A stretch of 64,000 nt of DNA from Calamus simplicifolius (GCA_900491605.1 UESW01000082.1:43434-107433), one strand, 5' to 3'; positions 35,031-47,200 are shown, numbered from the stretch's first letter. Made by a program: numbers and translations. Notes: generated by a model not told the origin, from the sequence alone.

Positions 35031-35329
35031 CAAGCAAAAAAATTATGAATATAAAGAAAGTAACAAATAAATAAAACACATAAATGTTGAAAATATGACA
35101 TTATGAATGCAATTAAGAACCATGCAATTCATGTATACTAACCTTGTATATATAATTCTATATCAGAATTGAAATAGAAATCAAAATAATCCAAATATGT
35201 TTATAATAATAAATGTAGCTAGCTAATGTAATAAATAAATAAGTTTAAATTGTATCAACATATGGGTAATTATAAGTTACGTACCTAAAATTTTGCCTAA
35301 TAAAACTCCCTCACCTTCATGCTATAGAT

Positions 35330-36295
35330 TCTGACAGATGGTTCATAACACCCTTTTCTTCTTCATATTTGCATGCCATCTCATATCTGAAGCTGTAACC
35401 TCCAATTGATACATTCTTTACAACCATGGTACCAATGAAAGGTAATGCATTTTTTGAAAGACACGGGTCTCGTTCTAATTGAACTTCTCCTTGTCATAAA
35501 TCGAGGTTTATCACAAAATTTATAAAACTCTAAATCTGCATCACACACCAATAAAGCATGCAATTATTCTTGCAGCGGTTAATCTTCTGAATAGGTAAAC
35601 CAAGCCCATACAATATTTTTTTATTTTATAAAATGTATCATTCATAACATTATCATATGACAATACCTCTTTCATTAATCTCAAACTGAATCAAATGCCG
35701 CTTCAGATAAGTAATGTTCAACCTTAATGTTCAAGAATCGAGCTGCTACAGATAGTTGCGAACAGTTCACACTCAAGCCATAATTGTTCATTTGCAACAC
35801 CTAGCATGTCATAGAAATGTTAGCTTTTTGGATTTGATTCTTCATAAAAGTGCCCTAAATTTAAGCATGAACCCTTTGAATCCATCATCATTTCTTCATA
35901 TTGATTTAAGTTGTCATATTGATTATAATTTTAAGCTCTCATGTCATAATTTTCTGCTGCCACATTGTAATTCTCTATTGTTTCATAAATTGTATCGACC
36001 TTCTAATTGCTTGATTCTTTGATCCCTAACCTCAGTTTCTCCATGGCAGTACCAATTGTAGTAATTGGGCAGTAAACCCTTTTCTACAAAGATGAATTTT
36101 AACTATTTCATCATCCCTATAAGCTTTATTCTAATACTTCATCATATTACACAGACATCTGATTCTGGATCCATCCATCCACTCAAGTTGAATACATGCA
36201 AATGCAATAAATTTTTCTAATCCATTAACAAATTTAGAATTAAGAAAATTATTCTTAAGCCTTTGATACATCCATGAGAGATCAACATTCATTTT
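35330..36295 (-). pseudogene. TNP2-like transposase N-terminal fragments, copy 2
   Basis: The minus strand keeps the Transpos_assoc start (MNVDLSWMYQRLKNN) near 36295 and pieces of the 'DADLEFYKFCDKPRFMTRRS' block near 35500, with more frameshifts than copy 1. Confidence 0.7.
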
Positions 36296-36436
36296 GAAAT
36301 AATTACTATCACCTAAAAAAATATCTTTTGAATAAAATAATGGATCAACAATATTGATAATAATATAGGAATGATATTTAATAATTCATCAATATAAGCA
36401 ACAAACAACTAGTATGGCATATTGTTGATCGGAGGC

Positions 36437-36458
36437 GGGGGGGGGGGGGGGGGGGGGG
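36437..36458 (+). repeat. 22-base G homopolymer
   Basis: An uninterrupted run of G at 36437-36458 inside the G-rich block. The homologous region of copy 1 has only short G tracts. Homopolymer length in assemblies is often unreliable. Confidence 0.9.
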
Positions 36459-36904
36459 TGCGCGAGTGGGGTCAAGGGGGCTAGGGGAGAGAAAGGTTGA
36501 GCGGAGCCAAAGGGGGGCCAGCAAGGGAGGCAGGGAGCCAAGGAAAAATGCAAGAGTAGGGCCAAGGAGGGGGTTCTAGCATGCGGGAGAAGAGCAGCCC
36601 GCTAGAACTAGGGTTCTGGCTTGCAACCCGAGGGGACGGGACCGCGCTAATCATTGATTAGCGATACGCATGTGGGTCACTAATTAGCGATGCCTCACTG
36701 GCTTCACTAATTAGCAACGCCGTGCACGAGCGTTGCTAATTAGCAATGCATCAACGATGCTAATAGTATCACTAATTTTGTTCGTCACTAATTTTTCACA
36801 AATTTATCGCTAAATTTTTTGGCGTCGCTATTTTGTTGCTATTTAGCGATGCATATTTATGGCGTTACTAATGGGCATCGCTAAAACCAAAAATTCTTTT
36901 AGTG

Positions 36905-38130
36905 TATTAAAAGATTTGATTTTTAACTCTCTAGTCAAAATTACAAATCTATTCTAATTGATATGAGTTGGTCTAATCTGGACTACCAGCATGGACAAAA
37001 GAGAGTATGGCAGCTCGATTGGATAGCCATGACACTGCGAGATAGGTAGGTAGTAATGCATGATGCAATGGACCTTTCTTAGTTGATTAGCCCACTTTCT
37101 TTCCCTAAAGGAGTTTCGAGCTTTATGGGGCATCAAGCTCTAGGGGGGTAATGCGTGATACTGCTCATTTTTCTTAGTTGGTTGGCCCACTTCCTTTTTC
37201 CAAAGAAGTTCTAAGCTTTATGAGGTGCTATCCTTATCTGAAGCATCAAGTCAATCCATATGAAGATTTAGCTGATTGACTTGGGAAAGATCTTTTTTTG
37301 CTTTATCTATCATACTCGCCAGCTCTACACCTTATAGGTAAAGGACCCTTTCAAAATCTTTAGAACTTGGAGTGGTCATCTGAGGAGCCCTGGAACTCTT
37401 TTCTCCTTCGTATCAATCGATGTGAAAGAGTTTCCCTTGATGCTTTTCTTTGAGATAAAGAAGCCAAACTATCATCATGAAGAACATTAAAGGTTTTCCT
37501 TAAAGTCTCCCCAATGCTTTTTTTCGGGAGTAAGAAACCAAGCTAATGGTATGGAACACATTGTTTGGTCGATCTAAGAGATCCTCCTTAGTTGACAAAT
37601 GAAAGGTCAAATTTTAATGTCAATAGATTGGTACAATCTGTAGGAACGCTGAACAAAAGTACTTAACTACATTGGCAAATTTTAAAAATTTTCACCAACT
37701 AAATTGACTTTTAGTTTAACCAAGAATAGAGTTAAGCCATTCTCTTGATAAAATATTTTAATTCAAAATGATAATATGGTGATTACTAATTGTCTTGGTC
37801 TACATCCCATATGGTAGTTCAGGTCTACTTAAGAATAGTTCATGATGAAGAATGAGAAAGAACGAAAAGTGGTACTTTGGCCGATAGCGAGGGAACTCTT
37901 CTCAAAGATTATATATCATTATGGATGGACTCACCATGACTAAGTTTGTTAACTTCAAGATAGCCGCTATGGGCCTAAGACCAAGTAGAAGAAGAAATGT
38001 TGATAGACTTTTTAGGTAGTCCCCATTTTTGTTTTAACTATATTTCTGAAATTCTTGGTTATGGATCTTATTTAACTTTAAAATGTCCTATTTAATTCTA
38101 TGATATATAGTTCTCAAGTATTCTAATTTT
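36905..38130. repeat. Non-coding duplicon segment, nothing coding seen
   Basis: Matches 3192-4438 of copy 1 and contains the third copy of the 3590-4250 repeat. No coding potential. Confidence 0.65.
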
Positions 38131-38796
38131 GTGATGTCTTTTAAATGAAGTGAAATACTTTTGTTGGAATCATTTTTGTTTAGATTTAGTTACATGGAGT
38201 TTAGCAAGCAACATACCATGGTATGTGTTGAGAAAACTTGAATATATTATAAAAAGACACCATTCATTTCTATTGTGAAATTATACAGCAAAATTGGTTT
38301 TGAGGATTGGTTGAGGAAAATCTAAAGCTTCTATCGAATTACTAAATTCGTATACCTACAAAAGTTTCTCAAGGAGGAATTCTCCAGTGGGAAAGGCCAT
38401 TAAAACTATGAAAAATAAATAATTAATTAATAAGGCCATCTTTCAGTCCAAAATCTAACAAACTTGTTCCTTTTCTAAATGTACCCATTAGGGAAAAATA
38501 TATATTTTTACTACTTTTCATGTCTCCTAGGGAGACTTCTTAAATACGAATGCTGGTCTCATTCTTCTCTGTGAGGACCAACTCTAATATCCCTTTGAAA
38601 CACCAAATTAGATGTGGATTATATTGAATAATGAAGAAGGAAGCGAGCATATGAAATGGCTTATGGTTAGTGGATTTTTTTTTTGTGTTGACTGGAACAA
38701 GGGAGATGAGCTCCCCAATTTATTAATAGTAGAAATATATACAATGAATTACAAGAGTAAGGAGAGAAGAGCTCAAAATAAGTTTTCAAAAGAGAT
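38131..38796 (+). other. Copy-2-specific sequence upstream of the TRIM candidate
   Basis: Absent from copy 1. It contains a 72-codon ORF (38612-38830) with no recognised domain. Both ends of the copy-specific block lie at 'tgtgatg', so copy 1 may have lost it by a microhomology deletion. Confidence 0.5.
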
Positions 38797-39272
38797 TGTA
38801 TATAATACCCTAAAACTAGTCTTATATTGAATAAAAAAAATAAAGTACTTATAACTTAAGTTCACCTACTATCAATTAACTTTCACTAATAGGTTAATTG
38901 GACCAACATGTGAGCTTGAGGATTACAAATAGTATCAGAGCTGATCGAGTATGCAGAAGTTGATGGGCATAAGAAAAGAGCTACCCTTGAGATGATAGTA
39001 GAGTCTCGCCATGGCATGGAGTCATCCTTACAACACCAACAATCTACCTCGGGGTAGGATTTGGCTAACTTATGGCATGTGATGAGAGGGTAATTGTAAT
39101 ACCTTAAAACTCATCCCCACATCGGATGGAAAAAAAAGTTTAAAAACTTTATAACTCAAGTTTTGCTTACTATCAATTAACTTTCATTTAGTTTTTAGAA
39201 CCACATGATTTCAGCCTACTAATAGATTAATTGAGCCAATAGGTGAGCTTGAGGTGTTATAAAGACCCAGCA
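38797..39272 (+). mobile_element. TRIM-like miniature LTR retrotransposon
   Basis: A 5' LTR (38797-38927, TGTATATAATACCC...TTACA) and a longer 3' LTR (39095-39272, TGTAATACC...AGCA) share the block 'cttactatcaattaactttc' and the 'aggtgagcttgagg' end. Between them, two bases after the 5' LTR, is TAGTATCAGAGCT (38930-38942), one mismatch from the initiator-Met primer site. The tract GATGAGAGGG precedes the 3' LTR. Flanks gagat (38792-38796) and aagat (39273-39277) may be a decayed TSD. The internal part is only ~167 bp and non-coding. Confidence 0.6.
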
Positions 39273-39675
39273 AAGATTTAAGATTACAATGAGTTCTCCC
39301 ACTTTACCAATAGAAATGCAACTCCAAAAGTTAAAAGAAAATAAGTTCTTGTGAATAATGATAGATATATATGGGGGCCGCTATGGAAGTAAATACGTTA
39401 ATATTTTTTTCTTTCTAAATGTGCCACTAGGTAGAAAGGATTGACTAATCCAAAGAAAGTTTTCAAAATTAAGGAATATGATTTTTCTTTCAGACACTCC
39501 ATAAATCTTGGAGATTCCTAAGTTTTGAAGTAATATCACGAAGGCACTTATATAACTGGGACACCGTCTCAATGGGATTGTTGCAGAACAAACAACTTAA
39601 ATTAACTGTTCATCCTTTCTTGGCTAGAATCTCATATGTGAAGTCTATTACAGAAGGCTAAACAAGCAAAGATCT
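39273..39675. other. Duplicon segment without genes
   Basis: Matches 4642-5042. Small ORFs on the minus strand occur in both copies (4750-4947 and 39381-39572) with similar sequence but no recognised domain. I do not call them genes. Confidence 0.55.
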
Positions 39676-40156
39676 TACGTCCTCCATGGACAATGACGGT
39701 GGAGAGAACAAGGTTAAGGCAAAGTATCGATAGAAAATAAATATTATAACAAACTTTCATCGATGGAAAAGCTTAGATTGTAGTTCCCTTTCATGCTGCA
39801 TGACATTTTTTGCAAGGCTATAATCCATGACATAACCCTGATTTGCTTGATGACCTAAATCCATGAGCTTCAATTGATCTGCAGACATTAATCTTAGATG
39901 AGAGTTTCTGGTTGCAATCGATCTTCCAAAGTCAGCAAAGACAGCCATGACATTCCTCTCTGCATCAAACCATTTCAAGCCGGGAATTCTGGCTCCGCTC
40001 GGAAGAACTCATAGCAAAGCTGGAGGTGCTGTGTGGTTGCGGTGGTAGTAAACGAAAGAATTGCCACCTATGAAGTTGCCGAGCACGATTGAGATGTCGT
40101 TCTTCCAGCAAGTTGACCTCCACCGTCCGGTGACAAAGAGGCTGCATTGAGCCCTC
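39676..40156 (-). repeat. Dispersed repeat family R, copy d (left part)
   Basis: It carries the best-preserved minus-strand exon-like frame (39757-39978, 73 codons) with FADFGRSIATRNSHLRLMSA and LKLMDLGHQANQGYVMDYSL. Partial counterparts exist at 5150-5350 and 61510-61660. I do not recognise the protein. The copy is broken at 40156 by the Tork-like Copia, and its tail is at 55781-55807 and 59431-59817. Confidence 0.6.
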
Positions 40157-40778
40157 TGTTGGGCCCATGGCCCACTTATTCAGCACATTAGGGCAAAAGG
40201 GAGCGCTACTCCTTTTTCTACCAGGATTTGTTCTCTCTCTTTTATAAAAGGAGCAGCCGCCTTCCTTTTTTGGTTTTCTCTTTTTCAAGGAGCAGCCGTC
40301 TGAAAAAAGAGGGGAAGTAGGTAGCAGGTATTTATTTTTTTCTAGGAGCGTGGATTGCTAGGGGAAGAGAAGGACGGGCTGCTGCTTAGTGCTTGACTAC
40401 ATGGGAGGACTTCCACTCCAGGAATCACGTGAAGGTGCTGCAGAAGAAAACAAGAGAGAAGAAGAAGAAGAGAAGGGAAGAAAATAAGGAGGTAACGCAG
40501 GAGACCATATTTTTCGGTGATGTAATCCTTATATCCCTATTATTCTCTTGTGATTGTTTCTCAAGTTCTTGCAAGGGACTTTGAGACTTGGATATTTATT
40601 ATTTTATAGTGGATCTTCTTCTCTGGCTTGCCCGTGGTTTTTTTCCCTTTATCTTGAAGGGATTTTCCACGTAAATCTTGGTGTTTCTGTGATTGTGTGG
40701 TTTGCGCATTTTTATTTATTATTCTGCTGCCTATTACGGTCTGCTAGTATTTGCTCGTACATGGATTCTTTCCCATCA
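40157..40778 (+). repeat. Tork-like Copia 5' LTR
   Basis: 622 bp. A TATA box TTTATAAAAG at 40241-40250 is followed about 560 bases later by the primer site. Two 'aggagcagccg' direct repeats lie just downstream of the TATA box. Confidence 0.93.
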
Positions 40779-40780
40779 AT

Positions 40781-40793
40781 TGGTATCAGAGCC
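40781..40793 (+). promoter_or_regulatory. Copia primer binding site
   Basis: TGGTATCAGAGCC, two bases after the 5' LTR, complementary to initiator tRNA-Met. Confidence 0.92.
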
Positions 40794-40817
40794 TGTGAAT
40801 TTTTTTTGTGTGCGAGC

Positions 40818-41701
40818 ATGGAGGCCGGTAATGTTTCCCGCATGATCAGTCTAAACGGAAACAATTGGATGATATAGAAACCAAGGATGGAGGACCTCTT
40901 ATATTGCAAGGATATATATGGACCTTTAGAAGGGGTCAAAGCAAAGCCCGTTACAGTGACAGACGATGCTTGGATCATGTTAGATCGGAAAGCAGTCGGT
41001 TTTATTCGGCAATGGTTGGATGATAGTGTCTTTCACCATGTTTCCACTGAGACTTCTGCAAACTCTCTTTGAAAAAAGTTAGTCTATATGAGAGAAAAAT
41101 AGCTGGCAACAAGGCTTTCTTGATCAGAAAACTAGTGAATCTGAAATATAAAGAGGGTGCTTCTATTGCTGAGCATTTGAATGAAATGCAGAGTATTAAT
41201 AACCAGTTATCCTCTATGAAAATGTCTCTTGATGATGAGTTGCAGGCATTGTTACTTCTCAGTTCATTTCCAGAAAGTTGGGAGACACTGGTAGTTTCCC
41301 TCAGTAATTCTGCACCAGACGGTGTTATCACCATGAGTCAAGTAACAGGCAGTTTGTTGAATGAGGAGTTAAGAAGGAAGAATTCAGCAACTTCTCAGAT
41401 TGATTCACAGGCACTTGTCTCAAAGAATAGAGGACGGTCAAAGTCTAGAAATAGAGACAATTCATACAAGGGTAGAAGCAAATCAAGGTCAAGAAAAGAT
41501 ATTACTTGCTATAACTGTGGTGAGAAAGGGCACTACAAGAATCAGTGTAAGAAGCCTAAGAAGAGTAAGAAAAAGGGAAAAGAAGTAGAGGATACAGAGT
41601 CAAAGAAGAATATCACAGCTACTGTGCAGAGTGATGATTATTTGGTTTTGTCTACTTTGATGGTATCTTCTCATGTGAGTGTCAAAATCATGAGTGGGTG
41701 A
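40818..41701 (+). pseudogene. Copia (Tork-like) gag
   Basis: The ATG at 40818 starts MEAGNVSRMISLNGNNW, followed by the UBN2-type gag domain (YERKIAGNKAFLIRKLVNLK, SFPESWETLV) and the zinc knuckle CYNCGEKGHYKNQC near 41508. Two stops, TAG at 40875 and TGA at 41070, both replace an expected Trp. Otherwise the frame is intact to 41701, so the decay is light. Confidence 0.88.
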
Positions 41702-43979
41702 TTGACACAGGTGCTTCTTATCATGCTACACCACGGAGGGAGTTTTTTTCTACATATAAGACTGAAATTTTGGTGTTGTCAAGATGGGAAATCAAGGCAC
41801 AGCAGACATCATTGGCATGGGTGACATCCACATGAAGACCAATCTTGGCTATAAGTTGGTGCTCAAGGATGTAAGGCATGTAGCTGACTTGAGGCTAAAT
41901 TTAATCTCAGTTGGAAGACTTGATGATGAAGACTTTGATAGCAGATTTCATAAAGGGCAATGGAAGCTCAGTAAAGGTTCACTTGTTGTAGCCAGTGGAA
42001 GAAATGTCACACTTTATACAGGTTAGGCTAAAGCTTATGGTGAACAGTTGAATGTTACAGAGAACGACTTCAGCATGGAGTTGTGGCATAAACAACTGGG
42101 ACACATGAGTGAGAAGGGGCTGCAAGTTCTTTCCAAGGGAGAAGTTCTACCAGACTTCAAGGGTGTACATCTGAACCCATGTGTTGATTGTTTGGTTGGC
42201 AAGCAACATAGAGTTTCTTTGCTAGTCCTGCTTTATCTAGAAAAATGCATGTTTTGGATCATATCTATACAGATGTTTGTGGTCCTCTGAGGACAAAAAC
42301 TCCTAGTGGATCAGTTAATGTTCCAGGTATCAGTGGTGCACTTTATTTTGTCACTTTTATAGATGATTTTTCCAGAAAAGTTTGGGTCTATGGTTTGAAG
42401 ACCAAAGATCAGGTTATTAATGTCTTCAAAGAGTTTCATGCCAGAGTTGAAAGAGAGACAGGAAAGAAACTAAAATGTATAAGGTCAGATAATGGTGGTG
42501 AGTACACAGGGTTATTTGATAATTATTGCAGATCACATGGCATTCAACATGAGATGATAGTTCCTCGTACTCCTCAGCATAATGCAATTGCAGAGAGAAT
42601 GAACCACACCATCATGGAAAAGATCAGATGTATGCTTTCATAGTGCAAGTTACCTAAAAGATTTTGGGATGAGGCATTGAAGATAGCGGTTGATGTAATA
42701 AACTTGTCACCATGTACAGCTCTAGATGGTGATGTTGCAGAGCGTGTATGGTCAGGAAAAGATGTCTCTTATAAGCACTTGAGAGTGTTTGGTTGTCATG
42801 CATTTGCACATGTTCCAGACATTGAGAGGTCCAAGCTGGATGGTAAGACAAAAGAATGTGCTTTGCTTGGTTACTCACATGATGAGTTTGGTTATAAACT
42901 TTGGGATCCAGAAAAGCAAAAGGTATTCAGAAGCAGAGATGTGGTATTTTTTGAAGATCAAACCCTTCAAGACTTCAAGAAGGAGGTGTCAGTCAAGTCT
43001 TCTGAGGAGGATTAATAGACTGTGATCCAGTTACTCCTCCAGTAAATCAGGATGATAGGGGAGATGTGCAAGAAAATAGTGCAGGAGCAGATATTAACTC
43101 ACCTGTAGGACATGTTGAGCAGGAAGGAGATCAGGAGCAACCTCCTACAGAGCCTTAGCTGAGAAGATCTATCAGACAATGTCAACCTTCCAAAAGGTAT
43201 TCTACAGATGAATATATAATGCTTACTGATGCAGGTGAACCAAAATTTACCAGGAGGCAGTTGAAAGTGAGCAGAAAAAGGAGTGGTTAGTAGGTATGCT
43301 GGAAGAAATGGATGCCTTACAGAAGAACCACACATATGATTTAGTGGAACTACCAAGAGGAAGGAAGGCTTTAAAGAACAAGTGGGTTTTCAGGTTAAAG
43401 ACTCAACAGCATTGTTCTCAACCAAAGTACAAGCTAGATTGGTTGTGAAAGGCTTTGGTCAAAAGAAAGGTATTGACTTTGAAGAGATTTTTTCTCCTGT
43501 TGTTAAAATGTCTTCAATTCGTGTTGCTCTAGGTATTGCTGCTAGTCTAGACTTGGAGGTTGAGCAGTTAGATGTGAAGACAGCTTTTCTTCATGGTGAT
43601 TTGGAGGAGGAAATCTATATGGAGCAACCAGAAGGCTTCAAAGTCAAAGGTAAAGAAAATCTTGTCTGCAGATTGAAAAAAAGCTTGTATGGGCTGAAGC
43701 AAGCTCCAAGGCAGTGGTACAAGAAATTTGATTCATTTATGGCTGAAAATGGATACAAAAGAATGGCTTCAGATCATTGTGTGTATATCAAATGGTTTAG
43801 TGAGGATTTTGTCATACTCCTACTTTATGTTGATGACATGCTTATTCTTGGGAAAGATATGTCTATGATTGACAGTTGAAGAAGGAGCTGAGCAATTCAT
43901 TTGAAATGAAGGATATGAGACCAGCAAAGCAAATACTGGGTATGCAGATTTCCCGTGATAGAAGAATCAAGAAAATATG
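41690..43979 (+). pseudogene. Copia (Tork-like) pol, 5' part
   Basis: The protease site is DTGASYHAT near 41705, reached by a frameshift from gag. Integrase: LWHKQLGHMSEKGLQVLSK (zinc region, 42070), then D at YTDVCGPL, D at RSDNGGEY and E at AERMN (42245-42643); all three catalytic residues are present. RT: 43382-43879 with QARLVVKGFGQKKGIDFEEI, QLDVKTAFLHGDLEE and YVDD at 43826-43837. Frameshifts occur near 42245, 42645, 43015 and 43879. Sirevirus B interrupts it after RISRD-equivalent codons at 43979. Confidence 0.9.
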
Positions 43980-45644
43980 TGTTGGAAGATTATTGAAAAA
44001 TTATATGCCCCAATCCTTTTGATTTTGATGATTACTAAAAGCCATGAGTATGATAAAAGATGCAATGAGTTTATTAAATATGCAATGAATTTATTTTGAA
44101 CAATCAATGAGAATGTTAAAGTTTGACATTAATCATTTTGAAAGTAACTTCAAGCTCAATGTTGAAACTTTCAAAAAGAAATTTTATAATTCATATTAAA
44201 ATCAATGAGTTTTTGGAATACTTCTTGAATTAATTCTTAATGTCAATTTTATTGAATTCAAGTAAAAATATGAATTAAAATGAATCTGGAACGATTTTAA
44301 AGTCAATCAGAAAAGTTTCTAATTTTTGATACATTTCGGAGCTGACTCTTGAGTTTCAGAGTCGACTCCACTCAGAGTACAGAAATCTGTATCTGTCTCG
44401 AGTCGACCCATGCAATTTCTCGAGTCGACCCCCGATTCTGTCGAGCTGACTCCATGACTATGCGAGTCGACTCCGCTCAGACACCAGAGGTGTGTTTTTC
44501 TGAGCACTTCGTGAGTCGACCCCAACCTTTCATGAGTCGACCCCCGACTGTCAGGAGTCGACACTTTACTTTTGGTGAGTCGACCCCTAACCTTTATGAG
44601 CATTTCTATTTTAGTATGACGAGCTCGAGCCGACTCGGGAAAAGCATGAGTCGACTCCAGCAAATCTGGGCAAAATTTTTACGGATGCCAACTCAGCTCC
44701 AACGGTAAGATTTTTGATTAATGGCTATTTTTCTTGTCTCTAACGGCTATATTCTTGCAGAATCTATAAATAGAGAAGCTGTTTTCAAATCAAAGAGAGA
44801 CGAATAGAGAGAAATTTATTTCAAAGAAAAAGAAGAGAAAAATCGAAAAAACAGAGCTTCAGTTGAAAAAATCCGAGATTCAAAATAGAGTGAAAGAAAG
44901 AGTGTGAAATCAAAGGAAGTTCCTTTTGTGTTCAAGCTCAAATCCAAGGAAGCTTCTGAAGAAATCCAAGTGCTATTCAAGAGTATCTCAAGAGATTTTC
45001 AACACTCGAAGAAAAGAGGGAAAGCCCAAATCAACTCCAACACATCTTCCGTGAAGAATCCAAGCTGAGGCCTGGTTCTACACCACCAAGGAGTTGAAGA
45101 AAAGAAGAAAAGCTCAAAGCCAACCAACAGCAAATCAGGCTTATCTAAACTCTATTCTTACATTTGTTTATCTGCTCACTAAGGAGCCATTGTATCTAAA
45201 CAAACAATATTTCTATACTTGTGTCTAGCTCAATCTGATGGATTGAACTAGAGGAGGTAGTCTTACCTCAGTTCAAGCTTGGTTAAGCTTGGGGTTAATG
45301 GTTTTTGTGCTGGTGAGCCCTTGAAAACCAGCTGGGTTCGTTGTGCGCCCGGGAAATAACAAGTTCGAGTTGTGAGCTTGGAAAACAACTCTGCTGTAAT
45401 CTAGGGTGATTATAGTGTGGACCCAAGTGAATCTTGGGAGTGGACGTAGGTGTTGGATACACCGAACCACTATAAAATCTTTTGTGTTTGCCGTGATTAT
45501 TGTCTCTTCTCTATCTCTATTTTATACTGCAATTATTTTTACTTTGCATTTGCCTTCATTCATCTCAAGCTAAATAATTTAAAAGGCTTAATTTTTTAAA
45601 GAACCCAATTCACCCCCCCCTCTTGGGTTGCATCTGGGCCAACA
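43980..45644 (+). repeat. Sirevirus B 5' LTR
   Basis: An array of about twelve GAGTCGAC(TC/CC)-type palindromic words lies at 44340-44665. The TATA box TATAAATA is at 44765-44772, preceded by two 'taacggctat' repeats. ORFs in this region (44319-44708) are shadows and recur in the 3' LTR. Confidence 0.92.
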
Positions 45645-45646
45645 AT

Positions 45647-45659
45647 TGGTATCAGAGCT
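45647..45659 (+). promoter_or_regulatory. Sirevirus B primer binding site
   Basis: TGGTATCAGAGCT, two bases after the 5' LTR. Confidence 0.92.
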
Positions 45660-45705
45660 AGTGCTCATTAGATTTTGATCACACGATCAAGAGCTAAAGA
45701 TCCAA

Positions 45706-47200
45706 ATGGCAACACAAGTTGGTTCTTTTGCTGAAGGTCATTCTACGAATAGACCACACTTTTTAATGGTCAAACTATTCTTATTGGAAAGCTAGAATGA
45801 GGATATTCATTCAAGCTTCTGATTATGAGCTATGGGGTGTTATAATCAATGGACCTAGTACACCCACACAAGTTATAGATGGCACTATTGTTCCTAAGCC
45901 CGAAAGGAATGGAATGATAATGATAGGAAAATGGCACAGCTTAATGCCAAAGCCATGAATGTTTTATATTGCTCCTTAGATGCTAAATGAATTCAATCGA
46001 ATCTCCACTTGTAATTCCGCTAAAGGAGATTGGGATAGATTAGAGGTTACCCATGAGGGAACAATCAAGTAAAAGAATCTAAGATTAATATTCTTGTTCA
46101 TAAATATGAATTGTTTAGCATGGAACAATCTGAAACCATTGCATGCATGTACACTAGATTTACTGATATTGTTAATGGTTTGAAAAGTCTTGGTAAACTA
46201 TACTAATCTGAACTTGTTCGAAAAATTCTTAGGTCATTACCAAGATCATGGGAAGCAAAATGACAGCAATCCAAGAAGCTAAGGACCTCAACACTTACCC
46301 TTAGAGGAGCTTCTAGGATCCCTTATGACCCATGAGCTGACATGAGGCAGCATGTTGAGGAGGATTCAAAGAAAAAGAAAATTGAAAGCTGCAAAAGAAG
46401 AAGAGAGCAGCAGTAATGATGATGATAATGATGAGGAGACTGCTCTCTTAGCAAAGAAATTTAAGAATTATGAGGAGAAAGAAACCCTTCCACAAGAAAA
46501 ATTTGGAAATAAGTGGAAGGAGAAAAGGAAAGATAAGGACAAGGACAAGGAAAAAGAGAAAGACCCCTTGACTGCTATGAATGTAAGAAACCGGGGCACT
46601 TTAGAATGAATGTCCAAATTGAAGAAAGCCTACAAAAAGAAAAAGAAGGCATATGGTGACATGGAGTGACAGGAGGAATCTTCTTCCGAAGAAGAAGAAC
46701 AAAAGGAAGTGCAAACTATGCTTCATGGCGGACGACATGATGAGGTAAGTCCGAAACCCTTGATGATTTGCTTTTGATGAATTTTTGATGCTTTAATGAA
46801 CTTGTAGTGATTTTAAATTTGAAAAAGAAATAAGATTTTGAAAAATAAAAACTTAACTTTCATTAAGAAAAGGAAAATCTTAACAATGAAATTGAAACTT
46901 AAAACTGAAAATGAAATTTTAATAAAGAAAAAGAAAATCTTAATGAAAAAGATAAACTAAAGAAAGAAGTTGAAAAACTAAAAACATAGTTGATAAATTT
47001 ACTTAAGCTCAATCAAATTAACATGATTAAAAGTCAAAAAGCAGTTTTTGACAAAGCTGGATTAGGATATAACACTTTAAGAAAACAAAAATCACTTAAA
47101 AATTTTTGTAAGTGCTGGCCAAAGTAATTTTACTTGTTTAAATGTAATCAAAAGGACATAAATCATTGAATGTAAAATTCTAAAACCAATAAAAATTAAA
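45706..47200 (+). pseudogene. Sirevirus B gag
   Basis: The ATG at 45706 starts MATQVGSFAEG. In alternating frames the same gag as Sirevirus A can be followed (ARMRIFIQASDYELWG, MNVLYCSLDA, WDRLEVTHEG). A Lys/Glu-rich segment lies at 46352-46560, and a zinc knuckle can be recognised only across a frameshift near 46575-46615. A long Lys/Asn/Glu-rich region runs to about 47100. There is roughly one single-base indel per 50-100 bases. Confidence 0.8.

Larger units (their letters stand above)
34395..36904 (-). mobile_element. CACTA relic, copy 2
   Basis: The terminus at 36904, read on the minus strand, begins CACTAAAAGAA, closer to the CACTA consensus than copy 1. The AGCGATGC subterminal zone follows (36650-36890). 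TNP2 N-terminal fragments (about 35330-36295) and the Transposase_24-like fragment (34560-35030, single unit) are present but more decayed. About 300 bp corresponding to 2343-2660 of copy 1 are deleted. Confidence 0.8.

Noticed and set aside
44319..44708. ORFs on both strands in the Sirevirus B LTR (also 53018-53353)
   Set aside because: Created by the repeated GAGTCGAC words; frames are not meaningful.
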